Source of the DNA: Noviherbaspirillum saxi
GTDB lineage: Bacteria > Pseudomonadota > Gammaproteobacteria > Burkholderiales > Burkholderiaceae_D
Direction of reading: 5' to 3'
Length of the DNA: 64,000 nt
NCBI RefSeq assembly: GCF_003591035.1
Contig: NZ_QYUO01000003.1
Coordinates: forward strand, 1,364,001-1,428,000
Below the pieces are notes generated by a model, which ran no database searches, was not told the origin of the DNA, and was given only the letters and a program-made list of their open reading frames with translations. This document shows positions 44,778 through 53,603 of the stretch, one piece after another. Position numbers and translations under genes: made by a program. Position 1 is the stretch's first letter; each line of letters starts with the position of its first letter.

Positions 44778-45704
44778 TCAGCTATCAAGCACAGCGTGGG
44801 GCCATTCCCCTCCTTGGACCAACTCTTCGATCACCGTGCGCAAGATGTCAATCATTTCTTCAGTTGCCCTCGAAGGTGGGCGGTCAGACGCGCGCGCAAT
44901 TATGCGCCGTAGATGTAATCCCTCAATTGGGATCGCATTCAAACGACCAGCTTCTAGGTCTTCCTTGACGGCGGCGGCGAAATGCACGGTCAGGCCTACA
45001 CCATCACGCACCAGGCGTTTCGCGACTTCGACAGTCTCGACCTCGACCATCTGGTTAAGTTCAACACCAGCGCGTGCCGCACCGACCTCTAGTTCAAGCC
45101 GCACACCTGACTTTGCGACGCCAGTCATCACGAGCGGCAAGCCACCAAACTGTTTCAGTTTAGCTTTCGGTGCATGCATTCGCTTATCGTCGGGCCGGCC
45201 GATGAGGCAGATATCTTCAGTCAGGAGAGGAAAGGTCACAAGATTGGTACCTTGCGCAGGATAGTTAAGCACTGCTAGGTCTACCGTTCCCTGCAAAAGC
45301 ATGCCCTGCAGCGACTGCGCGAGACCCTCGACGATTCGAAGCCTAACGTCGGGCATCCTCCGGTGCACTGCGCGGGTTAACGGCACGGCCAACAATAACG
45401 CCAAGCCAGGTGAAAGGCCGACGGCGACTGGACCACGCGGGTCACGCTGGCGCGCCATCATGTCCTGCTTTAACTGCTCGGCGTATCGCAGCAAGAAGGA
45501 CGCTCGCTCAAGAAGAAACAGGGCCTCTTCGGTTGGTGTAGCTCCTCTCGCATGCCGCACGAAAAGCTGCACCCCCAGTTCTTCCTCTAACAGTTGAATC
45601 TGGCGTGTGAGCGCGGGCTGCGCAACATGGAGAACGTTCGCTGCGCGACCAAAGTGCTGCTGGTTCGCCAGCACAATGAAGTAGCGAAGTTGCCTAAGGT
45701 CCAT
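44778..45704 (-). CDS. LysR-family transcriptional regulator (CynR/NAC-like)
   Basis: 308 residues. HTH: QHFGRAANVLHVAQPALTRQIQLLEEELG; effector domain GPVAVGLSPGLALLLAVPLTRAV. Divergent from the first intradiol dioxygenase gene across about 305 bases. That gap is AT-rich and contains a possible -35 (TTGACA at about 45892) and short CTTCCC/GGGGAG repeats. It probably regulates the dioxygenase cluster. Confidence 0.9.
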   Translation of the reverse strand: MDLRQLRYFIVLANQQHFGRAANVLHVAQPALTRQIQLLEEELGVQLFVRHARGATPTEEALFLLERASFLLRYAEQLKQDMMARQRDPRGPVAVGLSPGLALLLAVPLTRAVHRRMPDVRLRIVEGLAQSLQGMLLQGTVDLAVLNYPAQGTNLVTFPLLTEDICLIGRPDDKRMHAPKAKLKQFGGLPLVMTGVAKSGVRLELEVGAARAGVELNQMVEVETVEVAKRLVRDGVGLTVHFAAAVKEDLEAGRLNAIPIEGLHLRRIIARASDRPPSRATEEMIDILRTVIEELVQGGEWPHAVLDS

Positions 45705-46009
45705 CGAGTGCCTTCTGTTGTGTTCTATTGGCGTTTCTGCGAGTGGCAGACGCTCAATGCCGAATTGTTATGGAATCACTCAAAAAATTATACTGGACCT
45801 GTTCCTCAGCGACTATCTATATTGACGCCTACAGAGCGCGAAATGAAGTGTTCTGATCCGCAAAACAGGCAGCAAATAAAGGAATGAAACTTGACATCAC
45901 TTCCCAAGAAATGGGGAGTTGCCCGCATCGTACCCTAGAACTCTCCGTGGCAATCAGTTAGCGAAACCAAGTTCAAGCCGCAATAGCACCAAATTGAAGA
46001 GACCAACCC

Positions 46010-46921
46010 ATGGCACCCACAAAGCTCGTCACATCAACTGCTCCCTCGCAGCAGTCTATCCCAGCCAATCCGCAAGCATTACTCAACGCCGTCCTGGAAG
46101 CAAACAAGGGTACGCATGACCCGCGGACGAGAACCGTTCTGGACGCGCTCATACGGCATCTTCATGCATTCGCTTCCGAAGTGAAGCTCACCTACGAGGA
46201 GCTCCACGCGGGGCTCGACTTCATGGTTCGCGTGGGGCAGGCCACAGGGCCGGCGAAGCACGAAGGTATCCTGCTTGCCGACATTCTTGGACTGGCCACG
46301 CTCGTTCTTTTAATGGATGCGAAAGCTGTATTGGCCGCCGGAGGAACGGAACCCGCACTTATAGGGCCGTTTTGGAGAAGCAATCAACCGGTCAGACCCA
46401 ACGGCGCACGCATAGCGGCGGACGGCACGACCGGAGCAGCCCTGTTTGTCCACGGACGCGTCCTGTCGCTGAATGGCGAACCCATCCAAGGTGCGCGCGT
46501 TGAGACATGGCAAGCATCTCCTGGTGGTCTGTACGAGAATCAGGATCCTGAGCAGGAAGACATGAACCTACGCGCGGTCTTCGAGACCGACGCCAACGGC
46601 AGATTCTGGTTTGAAAGCGTCAAACCGTCCGGGTACGGTGTTCCGATTGACGGTCCTTGTGGAGAGCTGTTGTCCCTGCAAAATCGTGATCACATGCGAC
46701 CGGCGCATCTGCATTTTATTGCCATCGCACCTGGTCACAAAGTCTTGACCACCCAGATTTTTGACGAGCGCGACCCCTACGCATACAGCGATGCAGCCTT
46801 CGGTGCAGTCGGGTCGCTACTGCGCGAGTTCCAGCCGGACAGCCAGGGTCATTTCCATCTCGACGTGGAGTTGCGGCTTGAACCCGGCGAGACGCGAATT
46901 CCTAAGCCGCCCTTGCCTTAA
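46010..46921 (+). CDS. Hydroxyquinol 1,2-dioxygenase-type intradiol dioxygenase, copy 1
   Basis: 303 residues. N-terminal dimerisation helices (about 30-115, FASEVKLTYEELHAGLDFM) and catalytic beta domain. Fe(III) ligands visible: Tyr in GGLYENQD, Tyr in PSGYGVPIDGP, and two His in RPAHLHF. Cleaves an aromatic diol between the hydroxyls; length and N-terminal domain fit hydroxyquinol/catechol 1,2-dioxygenase. About four fifths identical to the gene at 51218. Divergent from a LysR gene. Confidence 0.88.
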   Translation: MAPTKLVTSTAPSQQSIPANPQALLNAVLEANKGTHDPRTRTVLDALIRHLHAFASEVKLTYEELHAGLDFMVRVGQATGPAKHEGILLADILGLATLVLLMDAKAVLAAGGTEPALIGPFWRSNQPVRPNGARIAADGTTGAALFVHGRVLSLNGEPIQGARVETWQASPGGLYENQDPEQEDMNLRAVFETDANGRFWFESVKPSGYGVPIDGPCGELLSLQNRDHMRPAHLHFIAIAPGHKVLTTQIFDERDPYAYSDAAFGAVGSLLREFQPDSQGHFHLDVELRLEPGETRIPKPPLP

Positions 46922-47292
46922 CAATGCGTCCATAAGTAGCTATAGGACGGGGCTTCAAGTACGAGAGTCACCTTCACCATGTATATCAGCTGCCGCATGC
47001 TTCGTCTCGGCGCAAAGCTGCAGGCCAAGCGCGCCTGTTGCGCGATAACTCGGCCAAGCCATGCAAGGTCCAACTCATTATGCCAAACACATAGCAAGAC
47101 GATCCCCAAAACGCCATCACAAACAAAACAGGAGACAAGGATGAAAACAATCCATTCGAAGTGAATGCCAACATAACAAGCGGTCCCAGATTTGGCACCT
47201 TAGCCCCATGGCTTACGCCAATGTAACCCCACGAAGCCCGCTGCCCGTGCATCAGCAAGGGCAATCGTCTCTACAGTTAATAAAGGCATCTT
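46922..47292. other. Intergenic region with a truncated gene start
   Basis: About 370 bases without an intact gene. At 47141-47164 a well-placed start (AACAGGAGACAAGG then ATG) opens only seven codons, MKTIHSK, then TGA. It looks like the surviving 5' end of a deleted gene, perhaps an exported protein judging by the leader. No other structure was seen. Confidence 0.35.
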
Positions 47293-48306
47293 ATGAAGAA
47301 GCAATTTTTCTCGCTGCTGGCGCTTGGACTCGCAAGCACAGCGTTCGCTCAATCATCCGTCACGGTGTTCGGCAGCATCGACCTGAACGTGACCCGCTCG
47401 AAGGCCGGTAGCAATTCAGTCACCGGCATGGACCAAGGCGGCTACCTGCTGCCAAGCCGAATCGGTTTCCGCGGAACCGAAGACCTTGGCGGCGGTCTCT
47501 CCGCAGGATTTTGGCTTGAAACTGCTGTCCTACCCGACACCGGTGCCTCTCAGGGGGCGTTATTCGGACGCCGCTCGACCGTGAGCTTGGCCAGCAAACA
47601 GTACGGAGAGCTGCGTATGGGACGGGACTACACTCCCATATTTTGGAACGTCTCGCATTTCACGCCCTTTGGAACGGTCGGTGTCGGCGGGAGCAGTAAC
47701 ATCATCGAAGGCTGGCCCCTCGGACTGGGCAGCGCAAGGACTCAGTCCCGGGCGAGTAACTCCGTTGGCTATTTCCTGCCGCGCACGCTGGGCGGCGTCT
47801 ATGGTCAGCTCATGTTCGCATTCGATGAAGATGTGGATGGGGCGAAGCACCAAGGTGGTCGCATTGGCTACGAGGCCGGCCCACTGAACATTGCCGCCGC
47901 ATACGGGACGACCCCTGCCGGCGGAAGCGACTTCAAGACGGCCACTGTCGGCGGCACTTATGACTTTGGCGCGCTCAAGGCTTATGTGAACTATCTTCAA
48001 TACAAGCTGGCCAGCGACAAACAAACTAACGTGCTGGTCGGCGCGGCCATTCCCTTCGGTGGGGGGACTATCAAGGCCTCCATCGCTCGCTCAGACCGGT
48101 CGGGCCCTGGCCTCGACGCAGACGATGCACGCCAAGTCGCCATCGGATACGTATACCCCTTAAGCAAGCGCACGACACTCTACACTGCCTATTCGCACAT
48201 CACCAATGACGGTAACGCGGCTTACGTGACGGCGGATTCGTCTCCGGCGGGTGTGCCTGGCGAGAAGTCATCCGGCTTTCAGTTTGGCATCAATCACGCG
48301 TTCTAA
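47293..48306 (+). CDS. Outer-membrane porin, burkholderial trimeric type
   Basis: 337 residues with signal peptide (FSLLALGLASTAFAQ), first strands SVTVFGSIDLNVT and FRGTEDLGGGLSAGFWLE, an L3-like segment GRDYTPIFWNVSHF, and terminal strand FQFGINHAF ending in Phe. Member of the porin_4 family. Its place between the two dioxygenase genes suggests uptake of an aromatic acid or diol precursor. Only modestly similar to the porin at 10251. Confidence 0.9.
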   Translation: MKKQFFSLLALGLASTAFAQSSVTVFGSIDLNVTRSKAGSNSVTGMDQGGYLLPSRIGFRGTEDLGGGLSAGFWLETAVLPDTGASQGALFGRRSTVSLASKQYGELRMGRDYTPIFWNVSHFTPFGTVGVGGSSNIIEGWPLGLGSARTQSRASNSVGYFLPRTLGGVYGQLMFAFDEDVDGAKHQGGRIGYEAGPLNIAAAYGTTPAGGSDFKTATVGGTYDFGALKAYVNYLQYKLASDKQTNVLVGAAIPFGGGTIKASIARSDRSGPGLDADDARQVAIGYVYPLSKRTTLYTAYSHITNDGNAAYVTADSSPAGVPGEKSSGFQFGINHAF

Positions 48307-48331
48307 CAATAGGAAGCGCAACGCTCGTGTG

Positions 48332-48358
48332 GCAAGCTCGGTTTCTGACCGAGCTTGC
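48332..48358 (+). terminator. Hairpin after the second porin
   Basis: Perfect 11-bp stem GCAAGCTCGGT/ACCGAGCTTGC with a 5-base loop, 26 bases after the porin stop. It lacks a T-run, so Rho-independent activity is uncertain. The following 500 bases (to 48882) hold no convincing gene. Confidence 0.5.
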
Positions 48359-48882
48359 ATAGAGTACATGGATCGTTCAACAGATAGAACGCTGAGTGTC
48401 GATTCCACTACCTATACGGGGAGTTGGACTGGATATATATTGCTTATCGACGACGGAGCATGTGGCGGAAAGCAGGATGGATGCGACAAGGATACTTGGG
48501 GTTTATCATGCTCCGCGCGCGTACTGGGCCAGCGACGCATTCCCGGTGCAGTCAATGTTTTCATATTAAAACCATGTAGAACCATGGGAAGCAACTCAGT
48601 CCATTTCTTCTACTCGATTTCGCGGGCCCAGCCGTTTCCGTCAATTACCCATTCACGCGGAATAGACCGGCCACCATCGCGCAAATGAAATAATCCGATC
48701 GTCTACAAGGGTGACGTTGCCCTCGCGATTCAATGGGAAACAGTGGCGTACTTGGTCCGCGCTGGCCGGCATGGCGAAGTAATTTCGCAAGCATAGTAAT
48801 AGCCAAAGACCAAGAAGCCTTCCCACTGCACGCGCTAACAGTTTAACAACACGGTTTTATTAGACCGTTTTCGACGGGCCCG

Positions 48883-49206
48883 GTGAAACGGGAGTTATCG
48901 CTACCTTTTGACCGGGTGCTTAGTATGTGTCGATTTCTTCTCACATGGTTTGTCTCCGCGATGACTGCGAGCGCGCATCGTCTAAGTCCAGACCATATAC
49001 CTCCTTTGGACGTCGTTGACGTTGTGGAATCAATCTTGTCAGACAGTCGCGCTCAGAAGTTAGGACTCGTTCCGACGCTCCAACGCATAGAAGCCGCATT
49101 GGGTTTTCTTCCCGCTGAATGTCTTCCGCTTATCGCCACGCAAATGGGAACGACAGCTGCGCAAGTGCAAGATACCTTCGACCAGTCGCGCCGCCACGGT
49201 TTGTGA
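48883..49206 (+). CDS. NuoE/formate-dehydrogenase-gamma-like N-terminal fragment
   Basis: Up to 107 residues. The part LGLVPTLQRIEAALGFLPAECLPLIATQMG matches the helical N-terminus of NuoE-type [2Fe-2S] thioredoxin-like subunits (bundle before the cysteine domain). The cysteine-bearing thioredoxin-like domain is absent; the frame stops right where it should begin. Start uncertain (GTG 48883 or ATG 48925). It is likely a remnant of a larger gene rather than a functional protein. Confidence 0.45.
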   Translation: MKRELSLPFDRVLSMCRFLLTWFVSAMTASAHRLSPDHIPPLDVVDVVESILSDSRAQKLGLVPTLQRIEAALGFLPAECLPLIATQMGTTAAQVQDTFDQSRRHGL

Positions 49207-49621
49207 GATGTGATGTCATGCGACTTGGTTCATTCAACGTCTCATGGGGCCTCATCTAAGCCGTGCGAAGTTGCTCAGGAACGCGCACGGCGTATTGGCA
49301 TCAATACTGTCCCATTCGTGATTACCAAGGCAATCGATTACATGATGGATTGACGGGGGCGTTTACGCGCTATATCGATGAATTAGGTTCTGAGACCAAC
49401 AACAACTTTGCCGACAAGGTGTTGCGCTCGGCTGCCGCCGGGGAAAAACTGGCTGCATTGCGATTCTGACGCTCACAACAAGCGCGCTAGAGCGGTGTAT
49501 AGCCTCATCGGTCCACCAAAAAATCGTGGTCATGATACGGCCGTCATAGAAGACGGACTTTTTTCCTAATCCACTCTACCAACATGTGGAAGCTCATACC
49601 ACTCATATAAGAAAGGTGCAC
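49207..49621. other. Degenerate sequence between NuoE-like fragment and tauE-like gene
   Basis: About 415 bases with broken protein-like segments. One frame reads EVAQERARRIGINTVPFVI then stops, reminiscent of the cis-Pro loop (GVPFFV) of DsbA-type oxidoreductases. Another frame to 49469 ends FADKVLRSAAAGEKLAALRF. Neither forms a complete gene. Together with the preceding fragment it looks like decayed genes. Confidence 0.35.
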
Positions 49622-50404
49622 ATGATTTTAGATCCAGTCTTTTACCTTGTAGCGATCCCAGCGGTTCTTTTGACCGGCGTCTCAAAGGGCGGATTTGGCG
49701 GTGCGCTCGGTGGTATTGCCGTGCCACTGATGGCGTCCGTCATATCTCCACGCCAGGCGGCAGGCATTCTTCTGCCTATTCTGTGTCTCACGGATCTATT
49801 TGGACTACGCCTCTACTTTGGAAAATGGGACCGTCGTCTGTTGAGTGTTTTGTTACCCGGAGCCTTGGTCGGCGTCACGCTGGGCACACTAGCGTTCGGA
49901 ATCTTTAACGAATCTTCCGTCCGCCTGCTCATTGGCGTTATCTCTGTACTCTTCGTTGTGTGGAGGTGGTTTTTGCCGCTCGGAACGCAGATTGCAGCAC
50001 CGTCGCGCCTCAACGGAGTTTGTATGGGGGGCTTATCGGGTTTCGCCAGCTTCGTAGCGCATGCCGGAGGTCCTCCTGTCATGATTTACCTGCTGCCGCA
50101 ACGTCTGGACAAGACGACCTATATCGCCACTATGAGCTTTTTCTTTCTGACGACGAATGCGATCAAACTCGTGCCATATGCCTCACTCGGCCAGCTTTCG
50201 AATGAAAACCTGCTTGCCAGCTTAGCGCTAGCTCCCCTGGTGCCAATAGGCATGTACCTTGGTAACTGGCTTCAAAAGCGCGTGAATCATCTTTGGTTTT
50301 ACCGCATTGCTCAGACAGCATTATTGGTCACCGGGCTGCAGCTGATTTATCAAGCCATGGATAGCGAGAGCGGGTTTCTGACCTCTCTGGCGAGAGGGAT
50401 TTGA
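49622..50404 (+). CDS. TauE/SafE-family anion exporter
   Basis: 260 residues from ATG 49622 (AAGAAAGGTG upstream), eight hydrophobic segments. Family marks: GVSKGGFGGALGGIAVPLMA in the first repeat and GGLSGFASFVAHAGGPPVMIYLL in the second. Such proteins export sulfite, sulfoacetate or other organic anions. It lies in the aromatic cluster; a carboxylate or sulfonate from the pathway might be the cargo, but nothing shows which. Confidence 0.88.
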   Translation: MILDPVFYLVAIPAVLLTGVSKGGFGGALGGIAVPLMASVISPRQAAGILLPILCLTDLFGLRLYFGKWDRRLLSVLLPGALVGVTLGTLAFGIFNESSVRLLIGVISVLFVVWRWFLPLGTQIAAPSRLNGVCMGGLSGFASFVAHAGGPPVMIYLLPQRLDKTTYIATMSFFFLTTNAIKLVPYASLGQLSNENLLASLALAPLVPIGMYLGNWLQKRVNHLWFYRIAQTALLVTGLQLIYQAMDSESGFLTSLARGI

Positions 50405-50584
50405 GCGGCTGCACCACGCTTCATCCTGGTCGTTCAGTGGTGTACGCGGAATATAACTTATTGTTATCGAGCCTAATCAAAAATGGTATTGGATCGATCA
50501 TATGAGCTTCATTACAGTGATGCTTCAAGAGAGTGGCCAGCCGCTATCTTTATCCGAAAATTCTCATTGCAAAAAGGAATCGAC

Positions 50585-51121
50585 ATGGACATCACACCTA
50601 AAGAAATGGAAGAAACCCGTATCGCCCGCTGGGGCAAGGTCGAGCCGTACGGCGAAACTTTCATCGAAAGCCGTCTGCCCGGCATGAAAAAAAATATATA
50701 CAAGATTATCAACCGCGGCGTCCTCGAGAACAAAGGTGTCGTACCCGCGATCCCCGGTGATCACCGCTTCAGCGTGACGTTCATCGAAGTGCCGGTCGGC
50801 CAGGGCGCCAGCCTGCATGCGCACAAGACCGAAGAGGTGTTCTGCCCGCTGAATGGCCGCATGGAGGTGCTTTGGAGCGATGACAAGGGCCAGCAGTACT
50901 CAGTGATGCTAAACCAGTGGGACGTTATCTCGTGCCCGATCGGCGTGATGCGCGGCTTCCGTAATCCGAACGATCACGCTCTGGTCGTTTACTCCGTGGT
51001 TGGCGGAAACGACGAGGAAGTGGGACGCATCGCCTGGCATCCCGACGTGATTAAGGCAGCCGAGAGCACGGGGTTAGTGTATGGCGAGGATGGCTACATC
51101 AAGGAGTCGACTCCGACGTAA
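50585..51121 (+). CDS. Cupin-domain protein
   Basis: 178 residues from ATG 50585 (AAAAGGAATCGAC). Single conserved cupin barrel: motif 1 LHAHKTEEVFCPLNGRMEVLW (two His and a Glu as metal ligands), motif 2 PIGVMRGFRNPND where the usual His is replaced by the Met-Arg-Gly stretch. Possibly a metal-dependent dioxygenase or isomerase. Next to the second intradiol dioxygenase, so a role in the same pathway is likely. Confidence 0.8.
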   Translation: MDITPKEMEETRIARWGKVEPYGETFIESRLPGMKKNIYKIINRGVLENKGVVPAIPGDHRFSVTFIEVPVGQGASLHAHKTEEVFCPLNGRMEVLWSDDKGQQYSVMLNQWDVISCPIGVMRGFRNPNDHALVVYSVVGGNDEEVGRIAWHPDVIKAAESTGLVYGEDGYIKESTPT

Positions 51122-51217
51122 GGAGAGGGGGTCGTTTGACGGCCCTCGCTAGCTCTGAGAGTTCGCCAAAAATCATCCGCCCCCCCAAAAAACCTTCCAG
51201 CCACAGGAGCACCTGAA

Positions 51218-52132
51218 ATGACACAACTTGCCAACGCCCACGCCGAAGAGCCGGCACAGAAGACCACGATTCCCGCCAATCCCCAAGCATTGCTGGATGC
51301 GGTACTTCGCGCCAACCAAGCTACCGCCGATCCGCGCACGCGAGCTGTGCTCGATGCGGCGATCCGGCATCTGCATGCGTTCGCGTCGGAGGTCAAGCTT
51401 ACCTACGAAGAGTTGCACAAGGGACTGGACTTCATGGTTCGCGTCGGGCAGGCAACTGGTCCGGAGAAACATGAAGGCATCCTGCTGGCCGATATTCTCG
51501 GGCTCGCAACGCTTGTCGTATTGATGGACGCCAAGGCTGCGCTGGCCGCCGGAGGCACCGAGCCTGCGCTGATCGGGCCGTTCTGGCGTGAAAACCAGCC
51601 AGTGCGGCCAAACGGCGCGCGCATCGCTAGCGATGAGACTACTGGTGAGCGGCTATTCGTGACTGGACGAGTCCTGTCGCTAGACGGCACACCGATCGCC
51701 GGCGCACGTGTGGAAACCTGGCAGGCTGCGCCGAGTGGTTTGTACGAAAACCAGGACGCACATCAGGAAGACATGAACTTGCGCGCCCGATTCGAAACCG
51801 ACGCTGAGGGCCGTTTCTGGTTCGATAGCGTCAAGCCATCGGGCTACGGTGTCCCCACCGACGGCCCCTGCGGCGACCTGCTCGCGCTGCAGGGCCGTCA
51901 TCACATGCGACCGGCGCACCTGCACTTTATCGTGATCGCTCCGGATCACAAGGTGCTTGCGACTCAGATCTTCGACGCGCTCGATCCCTACGCCTATAGC
52001 GACGCGGCGTTCGGCGCCGTAGGCTCGCTGCTTCGCAGCTTCGAGCCGGACGGCGAGTCCGGCTACAAGCTCGACCTGGAGCTGCGCGTAGAGCCTGGCC
52101 AATCCAACCTCCCGCGCCCCCCTTTGCCCTGA
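51218..52132 (+). CDS. Hydroxyquinol 1,2-dioxygenase-type intradiol dioxygenase, copy 2
   Basis: 304 residues, ATG behind CCACAGGAGCACCTGAA. Fe ligands: Tyr in SGLYENQD, Tyr in SGYGVPTDGP, two His in RPAHLHF. About 80 percent identical to the gene at 46010 by eye, with differences concentrated at the N-terminus and in surface loops. Synonymous codons differ strongly (this copy is GC-richer), so the duplication is old or the copies came from different sources. Followed by an MDR reductase and a cupin. Confidence 0.88.
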   Translation: MTQLANAHAEEPAQKTTIPANPQALLDAVLRANQATADPRTRAVLDAAIRHLHAFASEVKLTYEELHKGLDFMVRVGQATGPEKHEGILLADILGLATLVVLMDAKAALAAGGTEPALIGPFWRENQPVRPNGARIASDETTGERLFVTGRVLSLDGTPIAGARVETWQAAPSGLYENQDAHQEDMNLRARFETDAEGRFWFDSVKPSGYGVPTDGPCGDLLALQGRHHMRPAHLHFIVIAPDHKVLATQIFDALDPYAYSDAAFGAVGSLLRSFEPDGESGYKLDLELRVEPGQSNLPRPPLP

Positions 52133-52201
52133 CCAAACATCAGGCATGAACGGCGTCGTCGCGCGCCGACGAGCCACTCCTTTAATGAAAGTAATACGAT
52201 C

Positions 52202-53191
52202 ATGAAATCATCCGCCCGTGCACTACGCCTCATCGATAAGGCCGACAGCCCTGACACGCTTCGTCCGCAGCTCGTCGAAATCCTGCAACCACAAGCGCCC
52301 GCTGGCAGCGCGGTGATCGAAGTCTTGGCTGCCGCGATCAATCCAAGCGATGTCAAGGCGGCCCTCGGCATGATGCCGTACGCGGTCTGGCCGCGCACTC
52401 CAGGACGCGACTACGCCGGCAAAGTGGTTGCCGGCCCAGCCGAATGGCTCGGCGCCAATGTCTGGGGGACCGGCGGCGATCTCGGAATCACGCGCGATGG
52501 TACGCACGCGCGCTACCTCATATTGCCGGTCGAGGCGCTGGTGCACAGGCCGGCACATATTTCGCTGGCAGCGGCAGCAACGGTTGGCGTTCCATTCGTG
52601 ACGGCATTCGAAGGGCTGCGGCGCGCCGATCTCAAAGGCAAAGGGCAGACAGTGCTGGTGCTCGGCTCCAACGGCAAGGTCGGTCAGGCTGCAGTGCAGC
52701 TCGCGACGCGGGCCGGCGCTCGCGTGATCGGCGTCGAGCGTGGCGGCGCGCGCTACGTCGGCCATGCGAGTTCACCGATCGAGGTCTTCGACGGTACCCG
52801 TAGCGACTTGGCCAGCGCAGTATTAGCGGCAACCGACGGTCAAGGCGTCGACATCGCCTACAACACCGTAGGCTCGCCATACTTCCAGGCCGCGCTCGAC
52901 GCGTTGCGGATAGGCGGCGTGCAGATTCTGATCTCGACGCCGGACCGCAACGTGCCGTTCGACATTATGGCCTTCTATCGGCGGGACTTGCGATTGCTCG
53001 GCGTGGACAGCCTCAAGCTCAATGCCACGCAGTGCGCCGACGTCTTCCGCGTCCTGCTGCCGGGCTTCGAAAACGGCAGCCTGCGTGCCTTCGACGTCAG
53101 CGACAGCAGCCTGCTTCCGCTTGACAATGCGGTAGAGGCTTATCGACAGGTGCTCGAAGGCTCGAAGGAACGCCTCGTGCTGGAGCCTTAA
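52202..53191 (+). CDS. MDR-family quinone oxidoreductase-like protein
   Basis: 329 residues. Zinc-free medium-chain dehydrogenase: AAINPSDVKAALGMMPY, PGRDYAGKVV, nucleotide loop VLVLGSNGKVGQAAVQLA, GQGVDIAYNTVGSPYFQAAL. The usual AxGxxG reads GSNGKVG, consistent with NADPH. No structural-zinc cysteines. Reduces a quinone or enone; in this cluster it could reduce hydroxyquinol-pathway quinones or maleylacetate-like enones. The cupin gene follows after 11 bases. Confidence 0.85.
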   Translation: MKSSARALRLIDKADSPDTLRPQLVEILQPQAPAGSAVIEVLAAAINPSDVKAALGMMPYAVWPRTPGRDYAGKVVAGPAEWLGANVWGTGGDLGITRDGTHARYLILPVEALVHRPAHISLAAAATVGVPFVTAFEGLRRADLKGKGQTVLVLGSNGKVGQAAVQLATRAGARVIGVERGGARYVGHASSPIEVFDGTRSDLASAVLAATDGQGVDIAYNTVGSPYFQAALDALRIGGVQILISTPDRNVPFDIMAFYRRDLRLLGVDSLKLNATQCADVFRVLLPGFENGSLRAFDVSDSSLLPLDNAVEAYRQVLEGSKERLVLEP

Positions 53192-53202
53192 GGAGCGATG
53201 CC

Positions 53203-53550
53203 ATGCACGTGATGTGTTTCGATCAGGCTCCAAGCTATCACGCCGACGGCCATTTTCGGATGAGCATGCGTCAGCTACAGGGCAAGCAGGCTGGCCCGTC
53301 CGACATCGTCTGGATCGGTCTATCGATCATCGAGCCGGGCGGCGGCACCGTCGTGTCGGCGGCGCGGGTCGAAAAATTCTACGTTGTCGTCGAAGGCGCG
53401 CTCGAGGTGTCGGCCCAGATCGATGATTCGCCACCGACCGTCGCCGTGCTCGGAGTTCTGGACAGTTGTCGCATCGCCCCGGGCGAGACGCGGCGTCTGC
53501 ACAACCGATCGGACCAGCTCTGTAAGGTGATGCTCGTCATGCCCAACTGA
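53203..53550 (+). CDS. Small single-cupin protein
   Basis: 115 residues from ATG 53203 behind TAAGGAGCGATGCC. Cupin core GLSIIEPGGGTVVSAARVEKFYVVVEGALEV, and RIAPGETRRLHNRSDQLCKVMLVMP. Metal ligands are poorly kept: the first motif lacks the paired His (SAARVEKF) and only one His remains (LHN). It may be a structural or regulatory cupin. Cotranscribed with the MDR gene. Confidence 0.75.
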   Translation: MHVMCFDQAPSYHADGHFRMSMRQLQGKQAGPSDIVWIGLSIIEPGGGTVVSAARVEKFYVVVEGALEVSAQIDDSPPTVAVLGVLDSCRIAPGETRRLHNRSDQLCKVMLVMPN

Positions 53551-53603
53551 GACGACAGAGGCATCGTTTCTGTCCCTTTTTATTATTACAACAGGAGAAG
53601 ACA

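Noticed and set aside
48251..48688. 145-codon frame after the second porin
   Set aside because: Overlaps the porin 3' end and the terminator hairpin, and has no protein-like signal.
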